From an uncultured Verrucomicrobiales bacterium (GTDB taxonomy: Bacteria > Verrucomicrobiota > Verrucomicrobiia > Verrucomicrobiales > Akkermansiaceae): a stretch of DNA of 64,000 bases. A program made the position numbers and the translations under genes. Of this stretch, positions 38,094-48,200 are shown in pieces (position 1 is the stretch's first letter; each line of letters starts with the position of its first letter). Under the pieces are notes generated by a model. It did not search any database, had not been told where the DNA came from, and worked only from the letters and a program-made list of their open reading frames with translations. Location: positions 1 to 64,000 of the forward strand of contig CALGZA010000037.1 in NCBI GenBank assembly GCA_937934595.1, written 5' to 3'.

Positions 38094-40202
38094 ATGTTTT
38101 TCCAATTGATGATGAATGATTTGAAATTTGTTTCTCCTGTGTGGTTGTGGGTTGGGTTATTGGTGGTGTGTGTTTTGGTTGTTGGGTTGATTTTTTTTGA
38201 TAGGTGGAGGAGTCAGGCGTTGCGATGTTTTGGATCTGGTGAATTATTTGCCCAGTTGCGTTCGAGTATTTCTAGGTTTCGGTTTTGGTTAAAGCGGATT
38301 AGTTTATTACTGTGTGTGTTGATGGTTTTTTTGTCATTAGCACGGCCTCAGTATGGATATGAGTGGCGGGAGGTGAATAGGAGGGGGATAGATATTTTAT
38401 TTGCGGTGGATTCTTCAAAGTCAATGCTTGCAGAAGATATAAAGCCGAATCGGTTAGATAGGGTTAAGATGGGGGTGATGGATTTTGTGAATAGGCTGGA
38501 GAGTGATAGGGTGGGGTTGCTGCCTTTTTCAGGGAGTTCATTTTTGTTGTGTCCTTTTACATTAGATTATGGTGCGTTTGAGCAGTCTCTTGAAGCTGTT
38601 ACGACAGATATTATACCGAGGAGGGGGACTGATTTGGCGAGTGCTATCTATGAGGCGCTCGGGATATTTGAGGAGTCAGGAAATAATCATAGGGCGCTTG
38701 TGATTGTTACGGATGGTGAGGATTTGGAGGGAGAGGCGATAGATGCTGCCCGACAAGCTGCTGAGAAGGAAGTGATGATATATTGTTTGGGAGTTGGTTC
38801 TACGTTAGGTGAGTTGATCCCGTTATCTGATGGACTTGGTGGGGTGGAGTATATGCGAGATTCATCAGGTGAGCTGGTGAGGACGAAGCTGGATGAGGAG
38901 GGGCTGAAGAAGCTGGCAGACATTACTGGTGGGCTGTATGCTCCTTTTGGTAAAGTTGGAGAAGGGTTGGATTTGCTTTATAAGGAGAAACTCAGCTTAG
39001 TTCCGAAGGTTGATTTGAATCAGCGTATGCAGAAAGTAGGGATAGAGAGGTATCAGTGGCCGCTGTCTTTTGGGATATTGTTTTTGTTGGTGAGTGTGGT
39101 GCTTGGGGATAGGCGTAGGTTTGGTCTGACTGGTGGCTCTGTGATAGGGCGCATGGCTTTAGTGTTAGTCATGTTTAGCGTGATGAGTCATAGTTCTGCT
39201 TATGGAGATGGTGGTCGGGCACACTACAATGAGGGGGTTAGCAAGTATCAGTCTGGGGACTTTGCGAGAGCTAGAGAGTTATTTCAGTTATCATTGGGAG
39301 CGAGTGATGACTTGAGTTTACATGCTCGATCTTATTATAACATGGGGAATGTTATGTTTAGAGAGGGAGCTTCATTGCTTTCTGGCGGTGATCTAGGGAA
39401 GGTAAAAGAAATGTGGAAGAAAAGTGTTGTAGCTTATGAGGGGGCTCTTGCTCTTGATGAGTCAGATGAAGATGCTGAGAAAAACCGTGATTATGTGCTG
39501 GAGAAGATCGATGAGTTAGAAAAGGAGGAGAAGAAAAAAGAGGAGCAGCAGAAGAAGGATAATCAGAGCAAAGGTAAAGAGGGTGAAGAGGGTAAAGAGG
39601 GTGAAGAAGGTAAAGAAGGTAAAGAAGGTAAAGAAGGTGAAGAGGGTGAAGAGGGTGAAGAAGGTAAAGAAGGTAAAGAAGGTAAAGAAGGTAAAGAAGG
39701 TGAAGAAGGTGAAGAAGGTGAAGAGGGTGAAGAGGGTGAAGAGGGTAAAGAGGGTGAAGAGGGTAAAGAGGGGAAAGAGGGGAAAGAGGGGAAAGAGGGT
39801 GAAGAGGGTGAAGAAGGTAAAGAAGGTGAAGAGGGTGAAGAGGGTAAAGAGGGTAAAGAGGGTGAAGAAGGTGAAGAAGGTAAAGAAGGTGAAGAGGGGA
39901 AAAAGGGGAAAGAGGGGAAAGAGGGGAAAGAAGGTAAAGAAGGTAAAGAAGGTAAAGAAGGTGAAGAAGGTGAAGAGGGTGAAGAGGGTGAAGAGGGGAA
40001 AAAAGGTAAAGAGGGTGAAGGTGGAGTTGGAGATGACGAGGCGCGTGCTGCTGAAAGGCGTGAGTTAGGGAAGATGACAAAGGAAGAGGCGAAGCAGTTG
40101 TTGCGATCTTTAGAGAGTGATGAGAAGAGGTTATTGATAGTTCCGCAGAGTAAGCATGGTAAAAAAGGAAAAGGCCAAGGGACGAAGGGTAAGGAATGGT
40201 AG
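38094..40202 (+). CDS. BatB-like VWA protein fused to BatC-like TPR region and long Gly/Glu/Lys repeat
   Basis: 702 aa; two TM, VWA (DILFAVDSSKSMLAEDIKPNRLDRVK), TPR (HYNEGVSKYQSGDFARARELFQ), then G-[EK]-E repeats. Confidence 0.88.
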   Translation: MFFQLMMNDLKFVSPVWLWVGLLVVCVLVVGLIFFDRWRSQALRCFGSGELFAQLRSSISRFRFWLKRISLLLCVLMVFLSLARPQYGYEWREVNRRGIDILFAVDSSKSMLAEDIKPNRLDRVKMGVMDFVNRLESDRVGLLPFSGSSFLLCPFTLDYGAFEQSLEAVTTDIIPRRGTDLASAIYEALGIFEESGNNHRALVIVTDGEDLEGEAIDAARQAAEKEVMIYCLGVGSTLGELIPLSDGLGGVEYMRDSSGELVRTKLDEEGLKKLADITGGLYAPFGKVGEGLDLLYKEKLSLVPKVDLNQRMQKVGIERYQWPLSFGILFLLVSVVLGDRRRFGLTGGSVIGRMALVLVMFSVMSHSSAYGDGGRAHYNEGVSKYQSGDFARARELFQLSLGASDDLSLHARSYYNMGNVMFREGASLLSGGDLGKVKEMWKKSVVAYEGALALDESDEDAEKNRDYVLEKIDELEKEEKKKEEQQKKDNQSKGKEGEEGKEGEEGKEGKEGKEGEEGEEGEEGKEGKEGKEGKEGEEGEEGEEGEEGEEGKEGEEGKEGKEGKEGKEGEEGEEGKEGEEGEEGKEGKEGEEGEEGKEGEEGKKGKEGKEGKEGKEGKEGKEGEEGEEGEEGEEGKKGKEGEGGVGDDEARAAERRELGKMTKEEAKQLLRSLESDEKRLLIVPQSKHGKKGKGQGTKGKEW
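39573..40026 (+). repeat. Approx. 50 tandem 9-bp units encoding Gly-(Lys/Glu)-(Glu/Lys)
   Basis: GGTAAAGAG / GGTGAAGAA / GGGAAAGAG variants in tandem; all lie in frame in the BatB/BatC gene. Confidence 0.95.
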
Positions 40203-40212
40203 AATCAGTTAG

Positions 40213-42090
40213 ATGTTGTTTATTATGAAAAAAAATCAAGTTAGGTTGTTATTGATTATTATAAGTTACATGTCGCTGGTGATATGGAGTGAGGCAGAGC
40301 CGTCTGTGTCGATGAAGATAGAGCCTAAGACAATACCTTTGAATGGTGAGGCAAGGCTTAGTATAGTGATAGAGAATGGTGGTCAGGGGGGGCAGCCTGA
40401 GCTGCCGGCGATGAAGCATTTGATGTTTTCTGCATCTGGTCAGAGTAGCCGTACGAGTATTATTAATGGGGAGGTGACTTCTTCAGTAGAGCTGAGTTAC
40501 AGAGTGACTGCTGATAAGGAGGGTGAATATGAGATACCAGCTGTGACTGTTCAGATAGGAGGCAAGAGATATAGTAGTGATAAACAAAAGCTAAAAGTGA
40601 CAGCGGCTAAGAAGGGTGCGGTTCAATCTAATGCATTTGATCAAAGTGGTTTGAGTGATGCGGAAAAGAAGAAGACGGCCTTTATTAAGATACAACGATC
40701 AGAAAGGAAGGGAAGGGAGCATCTTTATGTGGGGGAATCGCGACCGGTATCGATAAAGGTTTATCTGCGTGATGATCTTAATGTCATGGGGCTTAATAAG
40801 TTATCTCTTACAAATGATGCTTTTACTTTGTCATCGCTGAGCGAAGATCCTGAGCAAAATAGAGAGGTGTTGGATGGTGTGCGTTATCGTGTAATCACTT
40901 GGTATGGAAATATTTCAGGAGTAAAGGCTGGGGAGTATGCTATCAAAGCAAAGATAAAAGCGACGATAGGTGTTCCAGTAAATTCTGCTGGTGGTATGGG
41001 GATGAAGGATCCATTTTTTGATCAATTTTTTAGGCGTTATGAACATAAGGAATTGAGTATAGAAAGTGAAGATGAGGCGATAGAAGTGGTGGCACCTCCG
41101 ATGGCGGGGAGGCCAGATACGTATAGTGGAGCGGTGGGTCAGTTTAAGATAAAGGCGAAGCCCTTGCCTAGTTCACTGGAGTTAGGAGATGCTGTGACTC
41201 ATGAAGTTTACGTTGAAGGTAAGGGGAACTTTGATAGGGTAAGGGTGCCTGTTCTTATGCCTGAAGATGGTTGGAAACGTTATAAGGTTAGTACTGAGTT
41301 AGAGCGTGGGGATGCACTGACTTATCATGCGAGGAAGCATTTTAAGATGCCGACAGTGATTCAGCGACCTGGTGAGATGGAGACTTATTTTAGGTTTAGT
41401 TATTTTGATCCTGATTTGGAAGAATATAAGACGATAGAAAGTCAGAAGAGCGTGGTTCACGTTAAGGGGAGTATGCTAGGTGGAGCTGTGGAGCCGAAGG
41501 TAGCTGGTGGTGATGGAGAGGTTGTTGCTGGAGCTGGTTTAGTTTTGCCTGTGATAAGGGAAGATGTGGGAGGAGTGTATTCGTCTTTAATTTTTCTTTA
41601 TGAGCGGATTTGGTATTGGGTTGTGGGGTTGTTAGTCTTGTTTACTATTATAGGTAGTTTTGTTATTTTGCAGAGACGTAAGTTAGGTTTAGAGCAGAGT
41701 GATTCTTCAGTCAGAAGAGCGCAGGATAAGCGAGAGAAGCAGGAGTTAAAGGCATTGGAGCAACTTATGGATGATGGTGGTGAGGGGGATTTTCTTCAGC
41801 GATGTTGTATGGTTTTGAGGATGCGGATAGCTTCAAAGATAGGATGTAATATGAATACAGTTACGATTAAAGAAGTGGAGGAAAACTTTCCTCACTGTGA
41901 TCATGTGATAGAGATTTTCAAAAGAGTGGAGGAGATAGAGTATGGCTCACATGTGAGTGGTGAAGAAGGGTTGGAGATATGGCTAGATAAGACAAAATTG
42001 GGTTTAGATGAGATAGAGGGTTCTTTAGCTGGTGAGGGTTTTTCTGAGTTGGCATGGGGGCAAGTTGCGCGTTCTGTGGCATCGAATTAA
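40213..42090 (+). CDS. BatD-like protein
   Basis: 625 aa; signal peptide, SMKIEPKTIPLNGEARLSIVIENG, YRVTADKEGEYEIPAVTVQIGGKRYSSD, C-terminal TM; position in Bat operon. Confidence 0.85.
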   Translation: MLFIMKKNQVRLLLIIISYMSLVIWSEAEPSVSMKIEPKTIPLNGEARLSIVIENGGQGGQPELPAMKHLMFSASGQSSRTSIINGEVTSSVELSYRVTADKEGEYEIPAVTVQIGGKRYSSDKQKLKVTAAKKGAVQSNAFDQSGLSDAEKKKTAFIKIQRSERKGREHLYVGESRPVSIKVYLRDDLNVMGLNKLSLTNDAFTLSSLSEDPEQNREVLDGVRYRVITWYGNISGVKAGEYAIKAKIKATIGVPVNSAGGMGMKDPFFDQFFRRYEHKELSIESEDEAIEVVAPPMAGRPDTYSGAVGQFKIKAKPLPSSLELGDAVTHEVYVEGKGNFDRVRVPVLMPEDGWKRYKVSTELERGDALTYHARKHFKMPTVIQRPGEMETYFRFSYFDPDLEEYKTIESQKSVVHVKGSMLGGAVEPKVAGGDGEVVAGAGLVLPVIREDVGGVYSSLIFLYERIWYWVVGLLVLFTIIGSFVILQRRKLGLEQSDSSVRRAQDKREKQELKALEQLMDDGGEGDFLQRCCMVLRMRIASKIGCNMNTVTIKEVEENFPHCDHVIEIFKRVEEIEYGSHVSGEEGLEIWLDKTKLGLDEIEGSLAGEGFSELAWGQVARSVASN

Positions 42091-42093
42091 TTA

Positions 42094-42891
42094 TTGTTTA
42101 TTATGAAGAAGAGGCATTGTCTGATTATAAGTGGGGTTATTTTATTCTTGGTTGTAGCTGGGGTAATACTTCGTGTTCTTGTAGCTGGTGGAAGTTTAGA
42201 TGCTGGGCAGAAGTCTGCGTTTCACGAGGCGAATCATCATTTTTATGAGCAACGTTATGATGAGGCTGTTAAGGGATATGATGGCTTGCTTGCTGAAGGA
42301 GTGAAGGGTGGGGGGCTGCATTATAACCTGGGTGTTAGTTATCAGTCGCTGGGTAATGTGGGGAGGAGTATTTTGCACTATGAGAGGGCATTACTCTATT
42401 CTCATTATGATGCTGATGCTCGTGAGCGGTTAGAGGAATTAAGGGGGGCAGATTTGTCAGGAGGATATGTTGGTTTTTGGGGCTGGGGCGTAGTGGCGAA
42501 TTCTTTATCGATCAACGACTGGGTTGTTGTGGCTAGTTTGGTAGGAGTTCTTGTAATGGTGTTATTTTTATTGGGTTTGGTTAGAGTGATTACCTTGCCG
42601 AATGGGTTATATGTCTTGTTACTTTTGGTGTTATCGCTGGTGGTGTGGATGGCTTTTTGTGCTGTGCAGACTCAGCGGGAGCGTTTTGTTGATAAGGCGA
42701 TCGTTGTTTCTGATGAGGCTCATGTTAGAGTGTCTCCTTATGATGGGGCTGAAAAGGTAGGTGTGATAGAGTCTGGGGATATGATTTCTTTGTTGCCGCG
42801 GCAGGGGCATTCTCAATACCATAAGGTGAAGCTTCATACAGGTAAGAGTGGATGGCTTAAAGTGGGTAGTTATGAGCGTATTTTGGAGTGA
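42094..42891 (+). CDS. BatE-like TPR + SH3-like membrane protein
   Basis: 265 aa; TPR (EANHHFYEQRYDEAVKGYDGLL...LHYNLGVSYQSLGNVGRSILHYERAL), TMs, SH3-like C-terminus (AHVRVSPYDGAEKVGVIESGDMISLL). Confidence 0.8.
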   Translation: MFIMKKRHCLIISGVILFLVVAGVILRVLVAGGSLDAGQKSAFHEANHHFYEQRYDEAVKGYDGLLAEGVKGGGLHYNLGVSYQSLGNVGRSILHYERALLYSHYDADARERLEELRGADLSGGYVGFWGWGVVANSLSINDWVVVASLVGVLVMVLFLLGLVRVITLPNGLYVLLLLVLSLVVWMAFCAVQTQRERFVDKAIVVSDEAHVRVSPYDGAEKVGVIESGDMISLLPRQGHSQYHKVKLHTGKSGWLKVGSYERILE

Positions 42892-42951
42892 TTTATTTAT
42901 AAATGAATAGGTAATGATTAAATAGAACGAAGTATAAAAAGAGATAGAAAA

Positions 42952-43977
42952 ATGACGAGTATTACAGAAGAAAATGTTACGCGAGTTGGTTCACATCAGA
43001 TTAAGGAGCTAACACAGATGGTGGTTGAGAATTCGCATTGGATTAGTCCATTGAGGTCTGAGTTGTCTAGGGTGGTAGTGGGTCAGCAGGTTTTGGTTGA
43101 TCGGCTGTTGACGTCTTTGTTAGTAAATGGCCATGTCTTGTTAGAGGGGGTTCCTGGTTTGGCGAAGACCTTAGCTCTTAAGTCGCTAGCTAGGTTGATA
43201 GGAGGTTCTTTTCAGCGGATTCAGTTTACTCCGGATATGCTTCCTGCTGACATAGTGGGTACTGAGATGTTTAATCCGCAGACGGCTAGTTTTGAGACGA
43301 AAAAGGGTGTAGTGTTTGCTAATTTTGTATTAGCGGATGAGATTAACCGAGCGCCAGCTAAGGTTCAGAGTGCGCTGTTAGAGGCGATGCAGGAGCGACA
43401 GGTTACAATAGGTGATGATACATATCCATTGCCTGAGCCTTTTTTAGTGATGGCTACTCAGAATCCTATTGATCAAGAGGGGACGTATCCGTTACCGGAG
43501 GCACAGGTGGACCGCTTTATGATGAAGGTGGTGGTTGATTATCCATCGATAGAAGAGGAGCGTCAGATATTAGATACGGCTGCAACTACTGAGCCTATGC
43601 CTGAGCTTAGTCCGGTTTTAGAGCTGGATGAGGTAGTGAATGCGAGGCGTATTGTGAATTCTCTTTATATGGATGATAAGGTAAAAGATTACATTGTGGC
43701 GCTTGTGTATGCGACACGTGATCCTAAGCGCTATGGCTTAGATATAGAGGCGTATATAAGAAATGGAGCATCTCCGCGGGCAACTATAGCGCTTACTTTA
43801 GCGAGTAAGGCGAATGCTTTTCTTAATGGTAGAGGTTATGTAACTCCACAAGATGTAAAGACTATAGCTAAGGAGGTGATGTGTCACCGTGTAGGAGTGA
43901 CCTATGAGGCAGATGCTGACCGTGTCACGAGTGATACTATTGTATCAGGCATACTGGATGAGGTTCCTGTTCCATAG
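42952..43977 (+). CDS. MoxR family AAA+ ATPase
   Basis: 341 aa; GHVLLEGVPGLAKTLALKSLARLI, VLADEINRAPAKVQSALLEAMQERQVTIG, ATQNPIDQEGTYPLPEAQVDRF. Confidence 0.95.
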   Translation: MTSITEENVTRVGSHQIKELTQMVVENSHWISPLRSELSRVVVGQQVLVDRLLTSLLVNGHVLLEGVPGLAKTLALKSLARLIGGSFQRIQFTPDMLPADIVGTEMFNPQTASFETKKGVVFANFVLADEINRAPAKVQSALLEAMQERQVTIGDDTYPLPEPFLVMATQNPIDQEGTYPLPEAQVDRFMMKVVVDYPSIEEERQILDTAATTEPMPELSPVLELDEVVNARRIVNSLYMDDKVKDYIVALVYATRDPKRYGLDIEAYIRNGASPRATIALTLASKANAFLNGRGYVTPQDVKTIAKEVMCHRVGVTYEADADRVTSDTIVSGILDEVPVP

Positions 43978-44012
43978 TTATTTTTTTGATAGGTTACAGT
44001 AGATGATATAAT

Positions 44013-44933
44013 ATGAAGAATGTAGATCATAAGAGTAAGGAGGTGCTGGCTAAAGTTAGGGAGATAGAGATACGTGCTCGTCGCCTAGTTGAGGAGAGTC
44101 TAGCTGGTCAGTATGAGTCTGTTTTTAAGGGAAGGGGGATGGATTTTGACCGGGCGCGCGAGTATGTTAGGGGTGATGAGGTGAGGACGATAGACTGGAA
44201 TGTGACGGCTAGGATGGGGTTACCGCATGTTAAGCTTTATACAGAAGAGCGAGAGATGACGATGATGATAGTGATTGATCTGAGTGCTTCATTGGACTTT
44301 GGTTCAAGTTCTCAGACGAAGAGGGAGCTAGCTGCAGAGGTGGCCTGTGTGATGGCTTTTTCTGCACTGCGAAATAATGATAAAGTGGGTCTTGTATTAT
44401 TTACTGGTGATGTGGAGCACTACATAGCTCCTATGAGTGGAAGGCGACATGTGTTACGTTTGATAAGGGATATACTTTACTATGAGCCGGAGGGGCGAGG
44501 GACGAATTTGGTAGGTGCATTGGATTTTGTGAATCGAGTACAGCGGCGGCGTTCGTTGGTTTTATTGATGTCTGATTTTGTTTTTTCTGATGCGCAAGAA
44601 GAGGTATTGAGTGGATTAGATTCTAAGATTAGGACTAGTTCTGGGCGTCATGATTTGGTTACTATGTCGATCAATGATAAGAGTGAGGAGGTGTTGCCTT
44701 CTGTGGGGATGATACGTATTGAGGATTCAGAGAGTGGGGAGATAGTCTCTGTTCCTTGTGGTAATAAGTTGTTGCGGGATTCATACCGAAGTGAAGCGTT
44801 GCGGCAGCGTGAGGATTTAAGGCGTTTTTTCTCTAGGCAAGGAGTGGATTTCTTAGAGCTTAAGACGGGGGAGCGCTATGAACTGGTTATTAAGCAGTTT
44901 TTTTCTAACCGTGAACGACGCGTGGAACGATGA
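44013..44933 (+). CDS. DUF58 domain-containing protein
   Basis: 306 aa; GRGMDFDRAREYVRGDEVRTIDWNVTARMGLPHVKLYTEEREMTMMIVIDLSASLDFGS. Confidence 0.92.
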   Translation: MKNVDHKSKEVLAKVREIEIRARRLVEESLAGQYESVFKGRGMDFDRAREYVRGDEVRTIDWNVTARMGLPHVKLYTEEREMTMMIVIDLSASLDFGSSSQTKRELAAEVACVMAFSALRNNDKVGLVLFTGDVEHYIAPMSGRRHVLRLIRDILYYEPEGRGTNLVGALDFVNRVQRRRSLVLLMSDFVFSDAQEEVLSGLDSKIRTSSGRHDLVTMSINDKSEEVLPSVGMIRIEDSESGEIVSVPCGNKLLRDSYRSEALRQREDLRRFFSRQGVDFLELKTGERYELVIKQFFSNRERRVER

Positions 44934-45508
44934 TTTTTCTATTAGGGCAGAGTCAGTTAACGGATGGGGCTTCATCAGCTTCTGGTGCTGTGGTGGATGA
45001 GTTAATGTCTGGTTTGAGGCCGTTGAAGCCAGCTGTAGAGGTGTTGGTTCATGATGAGGCGAGTGGGTCTGGGTTATGGATATGGTTGGTTGTATTGTTG
45101 ATCTGTGTGTTTAGTGGTTTGCTGTGGTTTTGGCTGAGCAGGAGGAAGGGGGAGGATGTGAGTGCGGAGGATAGGGCTATGGCTAGCCTGGGGGTAATCT
45201 CTGAGCAGGGTTTCAGTGATGGGGATTTTGTTATGGAGGTTTCTGGGGTTATTAAGGGCTACTTGGAGGTGAAGGGTGAGAGTGCGGCTATGCATCAGAC
45301 TACGGAGGAGTTTATGGATGACTTAAGGGATGGAGGTTTGTTTCAAGGGCATGGGGTGGCTTTGAAGCGCTTTTTTGTTTTATGTGATATGGTGAAATTT
45401 GCTGGTAATGAGCTGGCCGATGATGAGCGTGAGGAGTTGGTTGATTTAGCGGGTGGTCTGGTTAAGGAGATTTCTCAGGATTTTTTAAATAAGGAAACAA
45501 AGGTATAA
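44930..45508 (+). CDS. DUF4381-like single-TM protein of the Bat operon
   Basis: 192 aa; one TM and helical C-terminal domain, between DUF58 and BatA genes with 4-bp overlap. Confidence 0.65.
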   Translation: MIFLLGQSQLTDGASSASGAVVDELMSGLRPLKPAVEVLVHDEASGSGLWIWLVVLLICVFSGLLWFWLSRRKGEDVSAEDRAMASLGVISEQGFSDGDFVMEVSGVIKGYLEVKGESAAMHQTTEEFMDDLRDGGLFQGHGVALKRFFVLCDMVKFAGNELADDEREELVDLAGGLVKEISQDFLNKETKV

Positions 45509-45514
45509 GTTATT

Positions 45515-46513
45515 ATGTATTTTTTTGCGCACTCATATTTTCTTTGGTTGTTGTTGTTGATTCCTCTGTTGGCGTGGTTACGTGGTAGGCGAGGGAAGGC
45601 TGCAGCGATTACATTTCCTAGTATTAGTCTAGCTAGGAAGGTGGGAGCTCGTCCGAAGTCGAGGGCTGGAGTTGTTTTGTTTTCGATGATGTTGTTGGCT
45701 TTGGGTTTGTTGATACTTGGTATGGCGCGGCCTCAGTTAGGGAAGGGACATGCGGAAGTGGAGGCGAGTGGTATAGATATTATGTTGGCGATTGATGTTT
45801 CGAGTTCGATGAAGGCAATGGATTTTAGGGTGGATGAGAAACGCGTTGATAGGTTAGTGGCGGTCAAGAGGACGGTGAAGGAGTTCATAGGTGGGCGCCC
45901 GAATGACCGTATAGGACTGATAGTTTTTGCAGGTAGTTCTTATATGGTTAGTCCTTTGACATATGATCAGGATTATTTGAAGACACGACTGGATTCTATA
46001 GAGGTGGGCCAGGTGGAAGATGGAACGGCGATAGGATCTGCGGTTACATCATTGACTAGTCACTTGACGAAGTCTGATGCGAAATCACGTATTGGTATAT
46101 TACTGACGGATGGGAATAATAATTCTGGGAAAGTGTCTCCGATGACTGCAGCTGAGGCGGCTGAGACATTAGGCATAAAAGTGTATACGATAGGTGCGGG
46201 GACGAGGGGTAAGGCGCCCTATCCTGTGAGGGATGTCTTTGGGAGGGAGGGTTTTCAGATGATGGAAGTGGATATAGATGAGGAGTCATTGACTGAGGTA
46301 GCTCGAATGACAGGTGGGCGTTACTACCGGGCGACAGATACTAGGTCTCTGGAGAAAATCTATGAGGAGATAGATACGCTTGAGAAGGTCCAGCGGACGA
46401 TGCATAAGTATCAGGAGGTGGATGAGTTATTTATGTATTTTATGATTCCTGGTTTGGTGGTTTTGTTAGTTAGTGTTGTATTAGGGCATACTATTTATAG
46501 GGAGTTGCCGTAG
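45515..46513 (+). CDS. BatA-like VWA domain protein
   Basis: 332 aa; DIMLAIDVSSSMKAMDF, MIDAS pattern, TMs at both ends. Confidence 0.9.
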   Translation: MYFFAHSYFLWLLLLIPLLAWLRGRRGKAAAITFPSISLARKVGARPKSRAGVVLFSMMLLALGLLILGMARPQLGKGHAEVEASGIDIMLAIDVSSSMKAMDFRVDEKRVDRLVAVKRTVKEFIGGRPNDRIGLIVFAGSSYMVSPLTYDQDYLKTRLDSIEVGQVEDGTAIGSAVTSLTSHLTKSDAKSRIGILLTDGNNNSGKVSPMTAAEAAETLGIKVYTIGAGTRGKAPYPVRDVFGREGFQMMEVDIDEESLTEVARMTGGRYYRATDTRSLEKIYEEIDTLEKVQRTMHKYQEVDELFMYFMIPGLVVLLVSVVLGHTIYRELP

Positions 46514-46589
46514 GAGTTTGATATAGTGAATGAATGGTGGTGTGATTTTATGGTTTCATTCTGAGAGGGGATAGTTAGGGTGTTTAGAA

Positions 46590-48200
46590 GTGATGAAGAT
46601 TTATGATGATATGAGGTATTTTGTTTTTCGGGTAGTAGTTCTTTTTTTTGGGTTATCTGGAATGGGTGCTGCTGTGGAGAAGGGGCTGCCTAATATTATC
46701 ATTATTTATGCTGATGATTTGGGTTATGGGGATTTGTCCTGTTACAATGCTAAGGCGGCTTATAAGACGCCTCGCCTTGATCAGATGGCGGCTGAAGGGA
46801 TTCGTTTTACGGATGCGCATAGTCCGTCTACTATATGTTCTCCATCGAGGTATGGGCTGTTATCTGGGCAGCAGATTTATCGTTCTACGGGTGGTGGCGG
46901 TGGAGCTTTTGAGGGGCCAGGAGGGCCGAGTTATCTGAAGCCAGGGACTTTAACTCTTGCAGGTATGCTTAAGGAGAAGGGTTATAGGACGGGTATTTTT
47001 GGTAAGTGGCATGTGGGATTGACCTGGCGTGATAAGAATGGTGAGGTGCTTGGAGGAGGTTTTAAGAATTCTTTGTTGATTGATTATGAGAAGAGTACGC
47101 CGCTGGTTGATGGACCGAATGCGAGGGGTTTTGATGTTTCTTATGTGACGCCTAATTGTCCTACGACTGATCCGTTGTATCTTTACATTGAGAATGGGAT
47201 GGTGCCTGTGCCTGCTAGTATGCGACATAAGCGGGAAACGTTACCTAATCCTGAGGGGAAATGGCGATGGGATAATGATGAGGGCTGGATGGCTCCTGGT
47301 TATAAGTTTGTGGATGCGGATACGTTATTTTTTGAGAAGACGCGTGATTTTATAGTTAGTCACCGAGAGTCTAAGCCTGAGGTTCCTTTTTTTGCGGTAT
47401 TTTCAACACAGATTGCTCATGCACCTGTTTTGCCAGGTAAGGGTTATGGAGGAGCGACGAAGGCTGGTGCGCGGGGGGATTTTCTTTATGAGTTAGATAG
47501 TTTGGTTGGGAAGATGTTGGATTTGGTTAAGGGTTTAGGTATCGATAAAGAGACGATAGTGATGTTTAATACAGATAATGGAGCTGAGACTCTGCATGTT
47601 GTGTGGATGAGGCAGGATCACGGGCATGATCCATCTGGTGGTTTTAGGGGTATGAAGCGGGATGGATGGGAGGGGGGGCACCGTGTTCCTTTCATAGTGC
47701 GGTGGCCTGGGCGTATTCCGAAGGGGCAGGTTTCTAAGCAGATGACTAATACGACGGATATTATGGCTACTTTGGCATCTATTGTAGGTTATCCGCTGCC
47801 TGATGGTGCAGCGAGGGATAGTTTTGATATGTTACCTGTGTTATTGGGTAGGCAGGATGAGGGGGAGTCTGTTAGGCCGCATTTATTGACTCAGAGTTTT
47901 CGTGGTGAATTTCAGATTCGTCAGGGAGACTGGAAATATCTGGATCATAAGGGGTCTGGGGGGAATCGATATGACAGGAAGTTTTTGAAGGATTATGCTC
48001 TGGAGGATACTGAGCCGGGTGCGAGTGGTCAGTTATATCATCTGGGTAAAGATCCAGGTGAGAAGGTTAATCTATTTTTTAAGGAGCAGAAGAAGCGGGA
48101 GGAGTTACAGGCACTGTTGAAGAAGCTCAAAGACTCTGGGCGAAGTGCGCCGCGCGGGAGGATGCCTTTGGGGGTGAAGGGTATTCCTTTAGTGAAGTAA
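46590..48200 (+). CDS. Exported arylsulfatase (Cys-type)
   Basis: 536 aa; LPNIIIIYADDLGYGDLSCYN, sulfatase signature TICSPSRYGLLSGQ (CxPxR), GIFGKWHVG. Confidence 0.95.
   Translation: MMKIYDDMRYFVFRVVVLFFGLSGMGAAVEKGLPNIIIIYADDLGYGDLSCYNAKAAYKTPRLDQMAAEGIRFTDAHSPSTICSPSRYGLLSGQQIYRSTGGGGGAFEGPGGPSYLKPGTLTLAGMLKEKGYRTGIFGKWHVGLTWRDKNGEVLGGGFKNSLLIDYEKSTPLVDGPNARGFDVSYVTPNCPTTDPLYLYIENGMVPVPASMRHKRETLPNPEGKWRWDNDEGWMAPGYKFVDADTLFFEKTRDFIVSHRESKPEVPFFAVFSTQIAHAPVLPGKGYGGATKAGARGDFLYELDSLVGKMLDLVKGLGIDKETIVMFNTDNGAETLHVVWMRQDHGHDPSGGFRGMKRDGWEGGHRVPFIVRWPGRIPKGQVSKQMTNTTDIMATLASIVGYPLPDGAARDSFDMLPVLLGRQDEGESVRPHLLTQSFRGEFQIRQGDWKYLDHKGSGGNRYDRKFLKDYALEDTEPGASGQLYHLGKDPGEKVNLFFKEQKKREELQALLKKLKDSGRSAPRGRMPLGVKGIPLVK

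Noticed and set aside
39573-40026. CRISPR-like or satellite array
   Set aside because: 9-bp units with no spacers, all in coding frame.
39583-40068. 161-aa plus-strand ORF (VKRVKKVKK...)
   Set aside because: Alternative frame of the same repeat, no independent support.
39358-40239. 293-aa minus-strand ORF (LHPLHPLYLLYLL...)
   Set aside because: Antisense shadow of the 9-bp repeat in the BatB/BatC gene; the repeat keeps several frames open.
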